NCBI GenBank assembly: GCA_025350285.1
Contig: JANXYE010000662.1
Coordinates: forward strand, 1 to 9,577
Reading direction: 5' to 3'
DNA: 9,577 nucleotides
DNA from: Chloroflexota bacterium
GTDB lineage: Bacteria; Chloroflexota; Dehalococcoidia; Tepidiformales; Tepidiformaceae
Position 1 is the stretch's first letter, and each line of letters opens with the position of its first letter. Both the position numbers and the translations under genes were made by a program. The notes below the pieces were generated by a model that searched no databases, had not been told where the DNA came from, and saw only the letters and a list, made by a program, of their open reading frames with translations. Shown here one piece after another: positions 1-6,467 of this stretch.

Positions 1-122
1 AGTGCCGAGGAGTCGGAGCGCTCGGCCCTTGGTGCTTCGCCCTGGTTGTGCGAACGTCCCCGCCTCAAGCCGCGCCGGACCCACTCGGCCCTCGGAACTC
101 GCAACTCGGTACTTAAGCCTGT

Positions 123-128
123 TACCCT
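123..128 (+). promoter_or_regulatory. possible -10 element for glyA
   Basis: TACCCT fits the TANNNT pattern of a sigma70-type -10 hexamer and would place the transcript start near 135, about 30 bases before the glyA ATG. No convincing -35 is visible 17 bases upstream, so this is a weak call. Confidence 0.25.
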
Positions 129-163
129 GACCGTTCCGCACAGTCTTTCTCCCCGAAGGTGCT

Positions 164-1411
164 ATGTCCGTCCTTGCTTCCCGTGATCCCGAAATCGCCG
201 GCGCCATCGCCAACGAACGCGTGCGCCAGGTGGAAACGCTCGAATTGATCGCCTCCGAGAACTACGCCTCGGCCGCCGTCCTCGAAGCGACCGGCTCCGT
301 CTTCACGAACAAGTACGCCGAGGGCTATCCCGGCAAGCGCTACTACGCCGGCAACCAGTTCGCGGACGTGGTCGAAACGGCCGCCATCGACCGGGCCAAA
401 GAGCTCTTCGGGGTCGAACACGCGAACGTCCAGCCGACTTCCGGAGCGGAAGCGAACATGGCCGCCTACTTCGCCACCATCCAGCCGGGCGACACGGTCA
501 TGGGCCTGAGCCTGGACCAGGGCGGACACCTCACGCACGGCTCGCCGGTGAACTTCAGTGGACGGCTCTACAACTTCGTACCCTATACCGTGGACCGCGA
601 GACCGAGGCCCTGGACCTGGCGGCGATCCGCATCCAGGCGAAAGCGTGCCAGCCCAAGCTCATCGTCGCCGGCTACACGGCCTACCCCCGCGCCATCGAC
701 TTCGCCGGCTTCGCCGAGATCGCGAAGGAAGTGGGCGCCCTGCTGATGGTCGATATGTCGCACATCGCCGGGCTCATCGCCGGTGGCCAGCACATGTCGC
801 CTCAGCCCTACGCCGACATCATCACGACCACCACGCACAAGACGCTGCGCGGCCCGCGCGGGGGGATGATCCTCTGTCGGGCGGAGTACGCGGACGCTAT
901 CGACAAGGCGGTCTTCCCGGGCACCCAGGGCGGGCCCCACCTGCACACGATCGCGGGCAAGGCGGTCTGCTTTCGCGAAGCGCTCCAACCGGAGTTCAAG
1001 GTCTACGCGGCGAAGATCGTCGAAAACGCGTCGGCCCTCGCGGATGCGCTGATGGCCGGCGGCTTGCGGCTCGTCTCCGGCGGCACGGACAACCACCTCA
1101 TCCTGATGGACTGCAATAGCGCGAAGATCAGCGGTCTGAAGGCGCAGAACGCGCTCCAGGGCGCGGGCATCATCGCCAACAAGAACACGATCCCGTACGA
1201 CACGCGTTCGCCGTTCATCGGCAGCGGCCTGCGCCTGGGCACGCCGGCGCTGACCTCGCGCGGCATGGGCGCGGCCGAGATGCAGCGCGTCGCCGCCTGG
1301 ATCTGCCGCGTCATGAAGGACCCGGACGGCGACGGCGTCCGCGAGACGGTGCGGCAAGAGGTCGCGGACTTCGCCCGCACCTACCCGGTGCCAGGCATTA
1401 CCGACGCGTAG
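164..1411 (+). CDS. glyA: serine hydroxymethyltransferase
   Basis: This is a PLP-dependent fold-type I enzyme of 415 aa, the usual bacterial length. It interconverts serine and tetrahydrofolate with glycine and 5,10-methylene-tetrahydrofolate in the cytoplasm, feeding one-carbon metabolism. The whole family signature is present: LIASENYAS (28-36), the YAEGYPGKRYY segment (51-61), GGHLTHG (120-126), VDMSHIAGL (196-204), the PLP Schiff-base lysine K226 in TTTTHKTLRGPRGG (221-234), FPGTQGGPH (251-259), and RLGTPALTSRG (357-367), whose first Arg corresponds to the substrate-carboxylate ligand. The ATG at 164 is preceded by an AAGG-containing Shine-Dalgarno (156-159), and the N-terminus starts where the family normally does. 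One small oddity is that the loop after YY reads AGNQFAD rather than the common GGCEFVD. The TAG stop shares its last base with the first REP palindrome. No folate or glycine pathway partner is adjacent. Confidence 0.97.
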   Translation: MSVLASRDPEIAGAIANERVRQVETLELIASENYASAAVLEATGSVFTNKYAEGYPGKRYYAGNQFADVVETAAIDRAKELFGVEHANVQPTSGAEANMAAYFATIQPGDTVMGLSLDQGGHLTHGSPVNFSGRLYNFVPYTVDRETEALDLAAIRIQAKACQPKLIVAGYTAYPRAIDFAGFAEIAKEVGALLMVDMSHIAGLIAGGQHMSPQPYADIITTTTHKTLRGPRGGMILCRAEYADAIDKAVFPGTQGGPHLHTIAGKAVCFREALQPEFKVYAAKIVENASALADALMAGGLRLVSGGTDNHLILMDCNSAKISGLKAQNALQGAGIIANKNTIPYDTRSPFIGSGLRLGTPALTSRGMGAAEMQRVAAWICRVMKDPDGDGVRETVRQEVADFARTYPVPGITDA

Positions 1412-1452
1412 GAGCCGGGCGGCTCTGTCCGCCCTATCGCCGAAAACTCTCC
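1411..1452 (+). repeat. REP-type palindrome, copy 1 (left terminal inverted repeat of the RAYT unit)
   Basis: The copy begins with the tetranucleotide GGAG (1411-1414) and then forms a perfect hairpin: GGGCGG (1417-1422), a 6-base loop, and CCGCCC (1429-1434). It is followed by TATCGCCGAAA and CTCTCC. Over 42 bases it matches the reverse complement of 2090-2131 with two differences (offsets 16 and 36). A 5' GTAG/GGAG-like tetranucleotide followed by a palindrome is the hallmark of REPs mobilised by RAYTs. Its position directly at the glyA stop means its RNA hairpin could also act in glyA 3'-end formation, although no U-tract follows. Confidence 0.85.
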
Positions 1453-1563
1453 ACGTTGCCCCGCCGTGGCCTCCGCGAATCGTCGGACCGGGGCCGTTTG
1501 CTGGTCGCCCTTCGTGCTCGGAACCCCGTCATGGGCGAGGCGGCGGACGCCGGGCGTCGTGGC

Positions 1564-1593
1564 GCGATAGGGCGGACAGAGCCGCCCGACTCC
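1564..1593 (-). repeat. REP-type palindrome, copy 2
   Basis: This 30-base copy reads on the minus strand as GGAG, TC, GGGCGG, loop CTCTGT, CCGCCC, TATCGC. It differs from the first 30 bases of copy 1 at a single position. It lies inverted relative to copy 1 about 110 bases away, forming a BIME-like pair between the glyA stop and the transposase start. The longer tail (CGAAA...CTCTCC) shared by copies 1 and 3 is absent here. Confidence 0.85.
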
Positions 1594-1608
1594 TGCTACT
1601 CTGGCCGA

Positions 1609-2064
1609 GTGCGGTACCCGACCCGGATCCGGCTTGACCACGACGCCTATCGCGTTCGAACCACGACCTTTCATGTAACCGTTCACGCGCACCCTACGGT
1701 GCCCCGATGGTCTCCGCTCGTGGGTGAGTCGATCTGGCGAACGGTGCTTGAACAACGCGATCGCCCGGGAATCGAGTTACTGGCCGCGTGTCTGATGCCT
1801 GACCATATTCATTTGTTGCTCCGTCCCTGCGACGGATCGGTACTCGACTTCCTCCGAACCTGGAAGTCATGGTCTACCCGTCAAGCGTGGCGTGCTGGAC
1901 ACAGTGGAACATTGTGGCAGCCGGGGATGTGGGACCGAACAGTTCGAGACTTCGACGACTACGTGGCGACGCGGGCCTACGTGCTGAACAACCCCGTCGC
2001 GGACGGCCTGGTTGAGCACGTAGAGGATTGGCCGTGGGCGTGGGCGCAGGAACTGGAGGCTTAG
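1609..2064 (+). CDS. REP-associated tyrosine transposase (RAYT), Y1/HUH family
   Basis: This 151-aa protein belongs to the IS200/IS605-like Y1 transposase superfamily, specifically the short RAYTs. These single-strand DNA nucleases bind and nick REP palindromes. The HUH metal-binding motif is MPDHIHLLL (64-71, His67 and His69). The C-terminal part carries the RAYT pattern WQPGMWDRTVRDFDD (103-117) followed by YVLNNPVADGLV (124-135). Tyr124 is the best candidate for the nucleophile, with Tyr118 as an alternative. I start it at the GTG at 1609 because that gives the usual family length and N-terminus (YPTRIRLDHDAYRV). Upstream in-frame ATGs at 1456 and 1531 would translate REP copy 2 into protein. 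No good Shine-Dalgarno precedes 1609. REP copies 1 and 2 lie upstream and copy 3 downstream, which is the typical arrangement of a RAYT with its cognate REPs. The frame and motifs are intact, so it may be active. Confidence 0.9.
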   Translation: MRYPTRIRLDHDAYRVRTTTFHVTVHAHPTVPRWSPLVGESIWRTVLEQRDRPGIELLAACLMPDHIHLLLRPCDGSVLDFLRTWKSWSTRQAWRAGHSGTLWQPGMWDRTVRDFDDYVATRAYVLNNPVADGLVEHVEDWPWAWAQELEA

Positions 2065-2089
2065 CTATCACCCAGGGTTCGACAAGTTC

Positions 2090-2131
2090 GGAGAGATTTC
2101 GGCGATAGGGCGGACGGAGCCGCCCGGCTCC
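2090..2131 (-). repeat. REP-type palindrome, copy 3 (right terminal inverted repeat of the RAYT unit)
   Basis: Read on the minus strand, this copy is GGAG, CC, GGGCGG, loop CTCCGT, CCGCCC, TATCGCCGAAA, T, CTCTCC. It matches copy 1 (1411-1452) at 40 of 42 positions in inverted orientation and begins 25 bases after the transposase stop. Together the two copies delimit a unit of about 721 bp containing the RAYT gene. Confidence 0.87.
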
Positions 2132-2259
2132 TGCGGACTCGGACATTGTGGCGTTAGCCTTCGTCGAAGAAGCTGGCGATCGGGCACGAGAAGCCCGAAA
2201 GCACATCGCCACCATCGATCACGGCATCTCCTCGGAGCGCCCGGTCGAAGCCGGATCGC
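2132..2259. other. short intergenic stretch between the RAYT unit and the DUF1361 gene
   Basis: This 128-base gap has no palindrome or clear terminator. A 54-codon open frame (GTG at 2148 to TGA at 2310) crosses it and overlaps the 3' end of the DUF1361 gene by about 50 bases. Its N-terminal half (VALAFVEEAGDRAREARKHI) is helix-like, but it has no Shine-Dalgarno and no recognisable family. It may be a remnant or chance. Confidence 0.3.
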
Positions 2260-2961
2260 CTACCGGTTCGCCCGCGACCGCTCCGACTCGATCCTGGGCA
2301 ACACCACCGTGACCGCCAGGTAGGCAGCGACATACGCGACGGTCAGGAAGAGCGTGAACACCACCATCACCGTCAGCAGCGTGGGATTCGCGAACGGATC
2401 GCCGAGGCGGTCGCGGACCATCCCCGCGATCAGGTGCGGATGGCGCAGCGCGTCCCAGCTATTCAGACGCTGGTAGCGGCCGAGGTAGATGCCGACGCTG
2501 CTCAACCAGAGCACGACCACGACCATCGACCAGATAGTGCGGCGCCCAACCGCTTCGGCCGCCACCGCCTGGATGAGATAGAGCGAGGCGAACCCGAGGA
2601 GCAGGCCAGTCGCGGCGTAGAGCGAGACGGCGGCGGCGTCGAACCAGATCGGCACGCCTTCGCTCCACTGCAGGTGGACGAAGTCCGTTGTGATGTAGGG
2701 TGCGTTCGGCAGGAAGAGCAGCCAGAGCAGCCCAAGGACGGCGAGGACGGCCATCGGCGCCTGGCGGTGATAGCCGCGGTAGACACCCAGCGCCAGGACG
2801 AACGGCACCCAGGCGAGGGCCAGGTTCCAAACAAGGAAGGCGAAGTCCGGCTCCCGCGTGCGCACGACGCGGATAAGCAAGAGCGCGAGACAGCAAGCCG
2901 TGAGCGCCGCCAGGACAAAGAAGACGGCGGGCCAGCGGTGGCCGGGTTTTAGCCTCTCCAT
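2260..2961 (-). CDS. DUF1361 family integral membrane protein
   Basis: This 233-aa polytopic membrane protein has about six hydrophobic spans (roughly 12-30, 41-60, 70-84, 110-135, 143-160, 198-220). It carries the DUF1361 signatures: FLVWNLALAWVPF (42-54), LFLPNAPYITTDFVHL (82-97), the WFD triplet at 106-108, and GIYLGRYQRLNSWD (157-170). Conserved polar residues next to spans (N46, N86, D93, H96, D108) are typical of this family, whose biochemical role is not known. I prefer the ATG at 2961. It lies 8 bases downstream of a minus-strand TAGACT, so the message may be leaderless. The GTG at 3009 would add 16 residues with no good Shine-Dalgarno. The gene is divergent from the small protein that starts at 3074 and has no co-directional neighbour. 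Confidence 0.85.
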   Translation of the reverse strand: MERLKPGHRWPAVFFVLAALTACCLALLLIRVVRTREPDFAFLVWNLALAWVPFVLALGVYRGYHRQAPMAVLAVLGLLWLLFLPNAPYITTDFVHLQWSEGVPIWFDAAAVSLYAATGLLLGFASLYLIQAVAAEAVGRRTIWSMVVVVLWLSSVGIYLGRYQRLNSWDALRHPHLIAGMVRDRLGDPFANPTLLTVMVVFTLFLTVAYVAAYLAVTVVLPRIESERSRANR

Positions 2962-2969
2962 GGGCCGCC

Positions 2970-2975
2970 AGTCTA
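2970..2975 (-). promoter_or_regulatory. possible -10 element for the DUF1361 gene
   Basis: The minus-strand hexamer TAGACT fits TANNNT and ends 8 bases before the ATG at 2961. It is compatible with a leaderless transcript or one with a very short leader. No -35 is clear. Confidence 0.25.
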
Positions 2976-3061
2976 CACCCGCCGTGTAAACGCCGCCTAT
3001 GAAATTCACGAAAGGACCACCCTGACAGGCCCACGCGGCGGCACGGACAGCGGCCCTCGGC

Positions 3062-3067
3062 TATCCT
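3062..3067 (+). promoter_or_regulatory. possible -10 element giving a leaderless transcript
   Basis: TATCCT fits TANNNT. Six bases separate it from the A of the ATG at 3074, which is the normal distance from a -10 to the first transcribed base. The absence of any Shine-Dalgarno supports leaderless expression of the next gene. Confidence 0.4.
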
Positions 3068-3073
3068 TTGTGG

Positions 3074-3472
3074 ATGGCCGAACAGTACGTCGCCTCCGAT
3101 AAGCGGACAGGGCTCGAAGTCGCCGTCACGGGCGAGTTCCCGCCACACCCGGACGACCGCGTGCGCATCGCGCGGACGAGCACGTTGTTCACGCGCCTGA
3201 TGTCGACGATCCTTTCGACGGAGAACGCAACGGAGCGGCGGGAACGGTTCGTAGCCGTCGAAACGCAGCTCGAAATGGCCGAGGCGCTCATCCGCGGGGA
3301 CATGACCGAAGTCCAGCGATTGCTCCAGGCGACGATGGAGAAGATGGGCATCAACAAGGAGCAGCTAGACGAATTGGCGCGGCGGATTATCGACCAGTTC
3401 GGCAGCGGAGCGAACGGCGAGGGTCTCCCGCCAGGGGATCAACCACTGTTTCCGCCGCCAGACGGCCGTTAG
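3074..3472 (+). CDS. uncharacterised small acidic protein
   Basis: This 132-aa cytosolic-looking protein has no signal peptide or membrane span, and I do not recognise its family. The N-terminal third (KRTGLEVAVTGEFPPHPDDR, 10-29) looks strand-rich and polar. The middle (about 33-85) is predicted by eye as amphipathic helix with many Glu/Arg pairs (STLFTRLMSTIL, ERRERFVAVETQLEMAEALI). The segment around 93-110 (GINKEQLDELARRIIDQF) is another helix, and the Pro/Gly-rich tail is probably disordered. Composition, coding-like codon use and the well-placed TATCCT upstream argue that it is real. The start could be the TTG two codons earlier, but ATG at 3074 suits the putative -10. It is transcribed away from the DUF1361 gene and is not tightly linked to anything downstream. 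Function unknown. Confidence 0.7.
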   Translation: MAEQYVASDKRTGLEVAVTGEFPPHPDDRVRIARTSTLFTRLMSTILSTENATERRERFVAVETQLEMAEALIRGDMTEVQRLLQATMEKMGINKEQLDELARRIIDQFGSGANGEGLPPGDQPLFPPPDGR

Positions 3473-3668
3473 CCGTTCGCCGCTGAGAAGCGGTGCGCCG
3501 AGCCATCCGTTTTGCACGCGCCGCGGTCATCGCAGTGAGTCTGCCGGGCCGTCGAAGATGCCCAGTCCCAACGGCCAACGGCCGGCCTGGGCGGTGCGGG
3601 TTGGGCGCTTTGGCGGTAGCATGGCGGTCGCGGCTCTCGGCCGCCAGGCAAGTTGGAGGCCGGTTTCC
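3473..3668 (+). promoter_or_regulatory. intergenic region with possible promoter for the 29-aa peptide
   Basis: This is about 200 bases without a recognisable gene. ACGGC/GCCGT (3462-3476) could form a 5-bp hairpin across the preceding stop codon, but no U-tract follows. TAGCAT (3617-3622) fits a -10 and would start transcription near 3629, leaving a leader of about 40 bases before the small ORF at 3669. The rest is GC-rich and shows nothing clear. Confidence 0.3.
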
Positions 3669-3758
3669 ATGTGGAAGACCATTTCGTATCTCTCGCTCAT
3701 GTGCGCCGTGTTCATCGCGTTGTTGATTGGGCTGTCAATCGTCGGGTTGAAGTCGTAG
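3669..3758 (+). CDS. putative 29-aa single-span membrane peptide
   Basis: The ORF begins with MWKTISYLSLMCAV, continues as a hydrophobic stretch to about residue 27, and ends with GLKS and TAG. It would form one transmembrane helix with a positive charge near each end. A strong TGGAGG Shine-Dalgarno at 3654-3659 sits 9 bases before the ATG at 3669, and a TANNNT hexamer lies a further 32 bases upstream. The same frame is open further upstream (ATG at 3558), but that extension is not membrane-like and lacks a ribosome site. No family is recognised. Small hydrophobic peptides of this size often modulate larger membrane proteins. The nearest is the desaturase starting 184 bases downstream, but that link is speculation. 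Confidence 0.5.
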   Translation: MWKTISYLSLMCAVFIALLIGLSIVGLKS

Positions 3759-3942
3759 CGGCCGCGAGATCTGCTCAACGAGGCCGCCGCCGCTCGGGCA
3801 GGCCGGCTTAGCCCACCTGTGGCGCTGGCGGTGCTGCCCTTGCCGCCATCCTTCCGTCCGCTAGTTCGAAACCGACACGTTGGTGTAGGTTGGCGGTGTG
3901 GGCCGCGCGGTCGCGCCGCCCGGTCATGACAGAGGAGTCACA
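3759..3942 (+). promoter_or_regulatory. desaturase upstream region with possible -10
   Basis: TAGGTT at 3886-3891 fits a -10 hexamer, and a start near 3898 would give a leader of about 45 bases. AGAGGAG at 3931-3937 is a strong Shine-Dalgarno five bases before the GTG at 3943. I see no operator-like palindrome in the remainder. Confidence 0.4.
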
Positions 3943-4962
3943 GTGTCCGATCGCGTCGCGTCCACCGACCCCTACGCCCGCCTGAAGCGGGGAGTGGCCG
4001 CCGAGGGACTGCTTCTCCCCCAGCCCGGGTACTACCGCATCCAGACCGCGGTTGGACTTGCGCTGTTCGCCGCGTCGCTCGGACTTGCCATGCTCGCGCC
4101 GAATGCGGCGTTGCTCGTCGTAGCGGCCGTTTTCGCCGGCTTCGCGTTCACACAGGTCGCGCTGCTCTCTCACGACGCGGGCCACCGCCAGGCATTCCGG
4201 GGCCGCCGCGGCAACCGCTGGGCGCGCCTCCTCCTGGGTCCGCTCCTCCTCGGCGTCAGCTGCTCGTGGTGGCAAGAGCGCCATGACCAGCACCACGCCA
4301 CGCCCAATGATCTCGAGAAAGACCCCGACATCCAGATTCCGATCGTCGTGTTCGCCGAGGAACAGATTGCCAGCCAGCCCCGTCACCTCCGCTGGTTCAC
4401 GGCGTCGCAGGCGGTGGTCTTCCCGCTCATGTGGCCCTTGCAATCGCTCAGCATGCATTTGAACGGCGCCCGCCACCTTCTGCGCCCGAAGGGCGGACTC
4501 CAGCGACTTGAACTCGTGTTCTTCGTCACGCACCTTGCCCTCTATGCGACTTTCGGTTTCCTCCTTGCCGAACGCGCCGGTGCGCTACAGACGATGCTCT
4601 TCGTGGCTGTCCAACAGGCCAGCTTCGGTCTGTTTAACAGTTCGGTGTTTGCCTCGAACCACAAGGGAATGGAACTGGTGCATGCCGGCGAAGGACGCGG
4701 CTTTCTCCTGGATCAGGTCCTCACGTCAAGGAATGTCCACGGCCACTGGTGGACCAATTTCTGGTACGGCGGATTGAACTACCAGATCGAGCACCATCTT
4801 TTCCCGACCATGCCGCGAAACAACTTCTCCCGCGCCCAGACCCTCGTGCGCGCGCTCTGTGAGGAGGAGGGAATCCCCTACCGCGCCACCGGCATCGTCA
4901 CGGCCTACCGGGAGATGTTCGTCCATCTCCATCGCGCAAGCGCCTCGCTCCGGTCCTCCTGA
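3943..4962 (+). CDS. membrane fatty acid desaturase
   Basis: This 339-aa enzyme of the membrane-bound di-iron fatty acid desaturase family introduces a double bond into an acyl chain (acyl-lipid or acyl-CoA) using O2 and an electron donor. All three histidine boxes are intact: HDAGH (77-81), HDQHH (114-118) and QIEHH (281-285, followed by LFPTMPRNN). An additional His in SNHKG (240) is often conserved. Hydrophobic spans lie at about 35-75, 95-107, 154-172 and 190-237, as expected for a protein that loops both metal-ligand faces into the cytosol. The Q-x-x-H-H third box groups it with the linoleoyl-CoA/delta-6-like and mycobacterial DesA3-like branch, but no cytochrome b5 domain is fused. The GTG at 3943 is chosen because AGAGGAG precedes it; the frame is open to a GTG at 3898. 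Regiospecificity cannot be read from the sequence. No ferredoxin or reductase partner is adjacent. Confidence 0.93.
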   Translation: MSDRVASTDPYARLKRGVAAEGLLLPQPGYYRIQTAVGLALFAASLGLAMLAPNAALLVVAAVFAGFAFTQVALLSHDAGHRQAFRGRRGNRWARLLLGPLLLGVSCSWWQERHDQHHATPNDLEKDPDIQIPIVVFAEEQIASQPRHLRWFTASQAVVFPLMWPLQSLSMHLNGARHLLRPKGGLQRLELVFFVTHLALYATFGFLLAERAGALQTMLFVAVQQASFGLFNSSVFASNHKGMELVHAGEGRGFLLDQVLTSRNVHGHWWTNFWYGGLNYQIEHHLFPTMPRNNFSRAQTLVRALCEEEGIPYRATGIVTAYREMFVHLHRASASLRSS

Positions 4963-5048
4963 AGAAGTCGTGGCGCGCCTGGCACAATCATCAGGTCATT
5001 GAGACCGCGTCACGCCCACGGCCGCCAGCGACTCAACACCGGCCACGG
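4963..5048. other. convergent gap between desaturase and oxidoreductase genes
   Basis: This 86-base spacer lies between two tail-to-tail genes. No stem followed by a U-tract is evident on either strand, so transcription termination here is not explained by a classical intrinsic terminator. Confidence 0.5.
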
Positions 5049-6206
5049 TTAGACGACGGCAGCCAGGCCCTTGTTCGGGTTGATCAGGTACTTCTCCCCG
5101 GTGGCCTGTTTGCCGTAGACAGCTATCTCCTGGAGTTGCAGCGCCTCGCTGAGTGAGACCTCCTTGGTGTAGGTGCTGGCGAAGGTCGTCTTTATCTCCG
5201 CCGCGACCCGCTCCCTCAGCTTCTGGGCGGCCTCCGGGCCAACCTTCTGGAGGAACGGCGTGAGCAACCAGCCGCCGATGCCCCAGGCCATGCCGAACGC
5301 GCGGTTGAACTCGGTTGGGCCGCGATCGAGCCCCCCGTAGATGTACACCTGCTTGTGGGTCGTCGAGCCGTAGCGGCTGTATTCCTTGGCGGTCCGGTTG
5401 GCCGCGATTTCCATCGCGCTGAGGATTTGACCGGCCAGCCTTCCACCGCCGGTCGCATCGAACGCGAGGGTGGCTCCGCTGGCGACAAGTGCCTCGGTCA
5501 GGTCCTCCATGAACGCCGGCGAACTCGAGTTACACACGTAAGTGGCGCCGGCCCTCCTCAGGAGGTCGGCCTGTTCCTCTTTGCGCACGATGTTCACCAG
5601 GCCCACGTTTTCCGCGATGCAGAGTTTGTTGAGCATCTGTCCGAGGTTCGATGCAGCCGCCGTGTGGACGAGCGCCGTGTGCCCCTCCGCCCGCATGGTC
5701 CCGACCATGCCCAGCACGGTCAGCGGGTTCACGAAACAGGACGCGCCCTCGGCGGGCGTTGTGCCAGGCGGTAACACCAGGCATTGCTCGGCCGGGATGC
5801 AACGGTACTGCGAGTACATGGCGCCACCGAGGATGGCGACGGCCTTCCCGTTCAGCGCTTGTGCCGCCGGAGAAGCGCCCGCCTGGATAACCGTACCAGC
5901 GCCTTCGTTTCCGGCCGGAAGTGACTGCCCAAGCCGGCCCGCCATCGCCGCCATCACGGGAGCTGAGATGTTCGCCGTCACCACCGGAGCTTCCGGCGTA
6001 CCGGATGCCTTTGCCGTCGTCATGTCAGCTCCGCCGAAGAGGAGGCCCAGGTCAGACGGGTTGATGGGGGACGCCTCAACACGGACGATCACCTCGCCCG
6101 CCTCCGGTTCGGGGGTTTCGACCCTTACCAGCGATAGCTCAAGAATGCCGTCCCGCTTGATAGTCGAACGAAGTTGAAGCCCTGTGGGTGTGATCGCGTC
6201 TGCCAT
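5049..6206 (-). CDS. MDR-superfamily (zinc-type alcohol dehydrogenase-like) oxidoreductase
   Basis: This 385-aa protein is of the medium-chain dehydrogenase/reductase superfamily and is probably an NAD(P)H-dependent quinone/enone reductase-like enzyme. The N-terminal GroES-like half contains VRVEASPINPSDLG (41-54) and GNEGAGTVIQAG (99-110). The Rossmann half starts around 175 with LVHTAAASNLGQML (179-192) and continues to FDATGGG (249-255) and YIYGGLDRG (288-296). The canonical catalytic and structural zinc cysteines of classical alcohol dehydrogenases are not apparent, so it is likely zinc-independent. An insertion-like stretch rich in Ala/Thr (58-98) separates the two N-terminal motifs, and the nucleotide loop reads AAASNLG instead of the common GASGGVG. 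The start is ATG 6206 with GGAG six bases upstream. A more distal in-frame start at 6314 would cross the promoter region. The substrate is unknown. Confidence 0.85.
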   Translation of the reverse strand: MADAITPTGLQLRSTIKRDGILELSLVRVETPEPEAGEVIVRVEASPINPSDLGLLFGGADMTTAKASGTPEAPVVTANISAPVMAAMAGRLGQSLPAGNEGAGTVIQAGASPAAQALNGKAVAILGGAMYSQYRCIPAEQCLVLPPGTTPAEGASCFVNPLTVLGMVGTMRAEGHTALVHTAAASNLGQMLNKLCIAENVGLVNIVRKEEQADLLRRAGATYVCNSSSPAFMEDLTEALVASGATLAFDATGGGRLAGQILSAMEIAANRTAKEYSRYGSTTHKQVYIYGGLDRGPTEFNRAFGMAWGIGGWLLTPFLQKVGPEAAQKLRERVAAEIKTTFASTYTKEVSLSEALQLQEIAVYGKQATGEKYLINPNKGLAAVV

Positions 6207-6243
6207 GTTTGTCTCCGATTCTCGGTCTGTGGACTGTGTACCG

Positions 6244-6249
6244 AGCATA
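6244..6249 (-). promoter_or_regulatory. possible -10 element for the MDR oxidoreductase gene
   Basis: The minus-strand TATGCT is a good -10 match and would start transcription near 6237, giving a leader of about 30 bases that contains the GGAG Shine-Dalgarno. No -35 match is evident 17 bases further upstream. Confidence 0.35.
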
Positions 6250-6467
6250 GCGTCTCGCATCCCGGCGCGTTCCGCCGAAGGGTCCCCTTGGGTGTGCGGC
6301 ACATTTGGGCCCACCGGCAGGGAACCCCGTTCGACCGCATCTCGGGTGCCGGGCTGCGGGCTCGCACCTCGTTGACGACATGCAACGGCGGCGTGAGGGT
6401 CGCGGCACGGCTGGCCGGAAAGTCAGTGCTCCTTGAGCTCCACCGAGCGGCGAAGCCCACCCTGGTC

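Larger units (their letters stand above)
1411..2131 (+). mobile_element. RAYT/REP unit with 42-bp terminal inverted repeats
   Basis: The unit is bounded by REP copies 1 and 3 as near-identical inverted repeats and contains REP copy 2 and the intact RAYT gene. RAYTs are usually described as domesticated or single-copy genes that spread REPs rather than as classic insertion sequences. Here the symmetrical bracketing makes the unit look like a small element. No target-site duplication can be defined, and the left end coincides with the last base of glyA. Confidence 0.65.

Noticed and set aside
1..163. Possible RNA gene or T-box/riboswitch before glyA
   Set aside because: There are short CTCGG-containing repeats (for example CTCGGCCCT near 20 and again near 84) but no long stem set, tRNA cloverleaf or recognisable riboswitch core.
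122..1357. 411-codon minus-strand open frame opposite glyA
   Set aside because: It lies antisense to an unmistakable serine hydroxymethyltransferase, is rich in Arg/Asp/Val/Gly as expected from the complement of GC-rich codons, and shows no family motif.
1456..1608. N-terminal extension of the transposase from the ATG at 1456 or 1531
   Set aside because: It would translate REP copy 2 and has no resemblance to RAYT N-termini; the GTG at 1609 gives the normal length.
1411..2131. Interpreting the three palindromes as a CRISPR array
   Set aside because: Only three copies exist, in mixed orientation, at irregular spacing, and around a transposase; there are no cas genes.
2148..2312. 54-codon plus-strand frame between the RAYT unit and DUF1361
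   Set aside because: There is no Shine-Dalgarno and no recognised family, and its second half runs antisense through the DUF1361 3' end. It is more likely chance or a remnant.
3898..3942. 15-residue upstream extension of the desaturase
   Set aside because: The AGAGGAG ribosome site lies inside the extension and is correctly spaced for GTG 3943.
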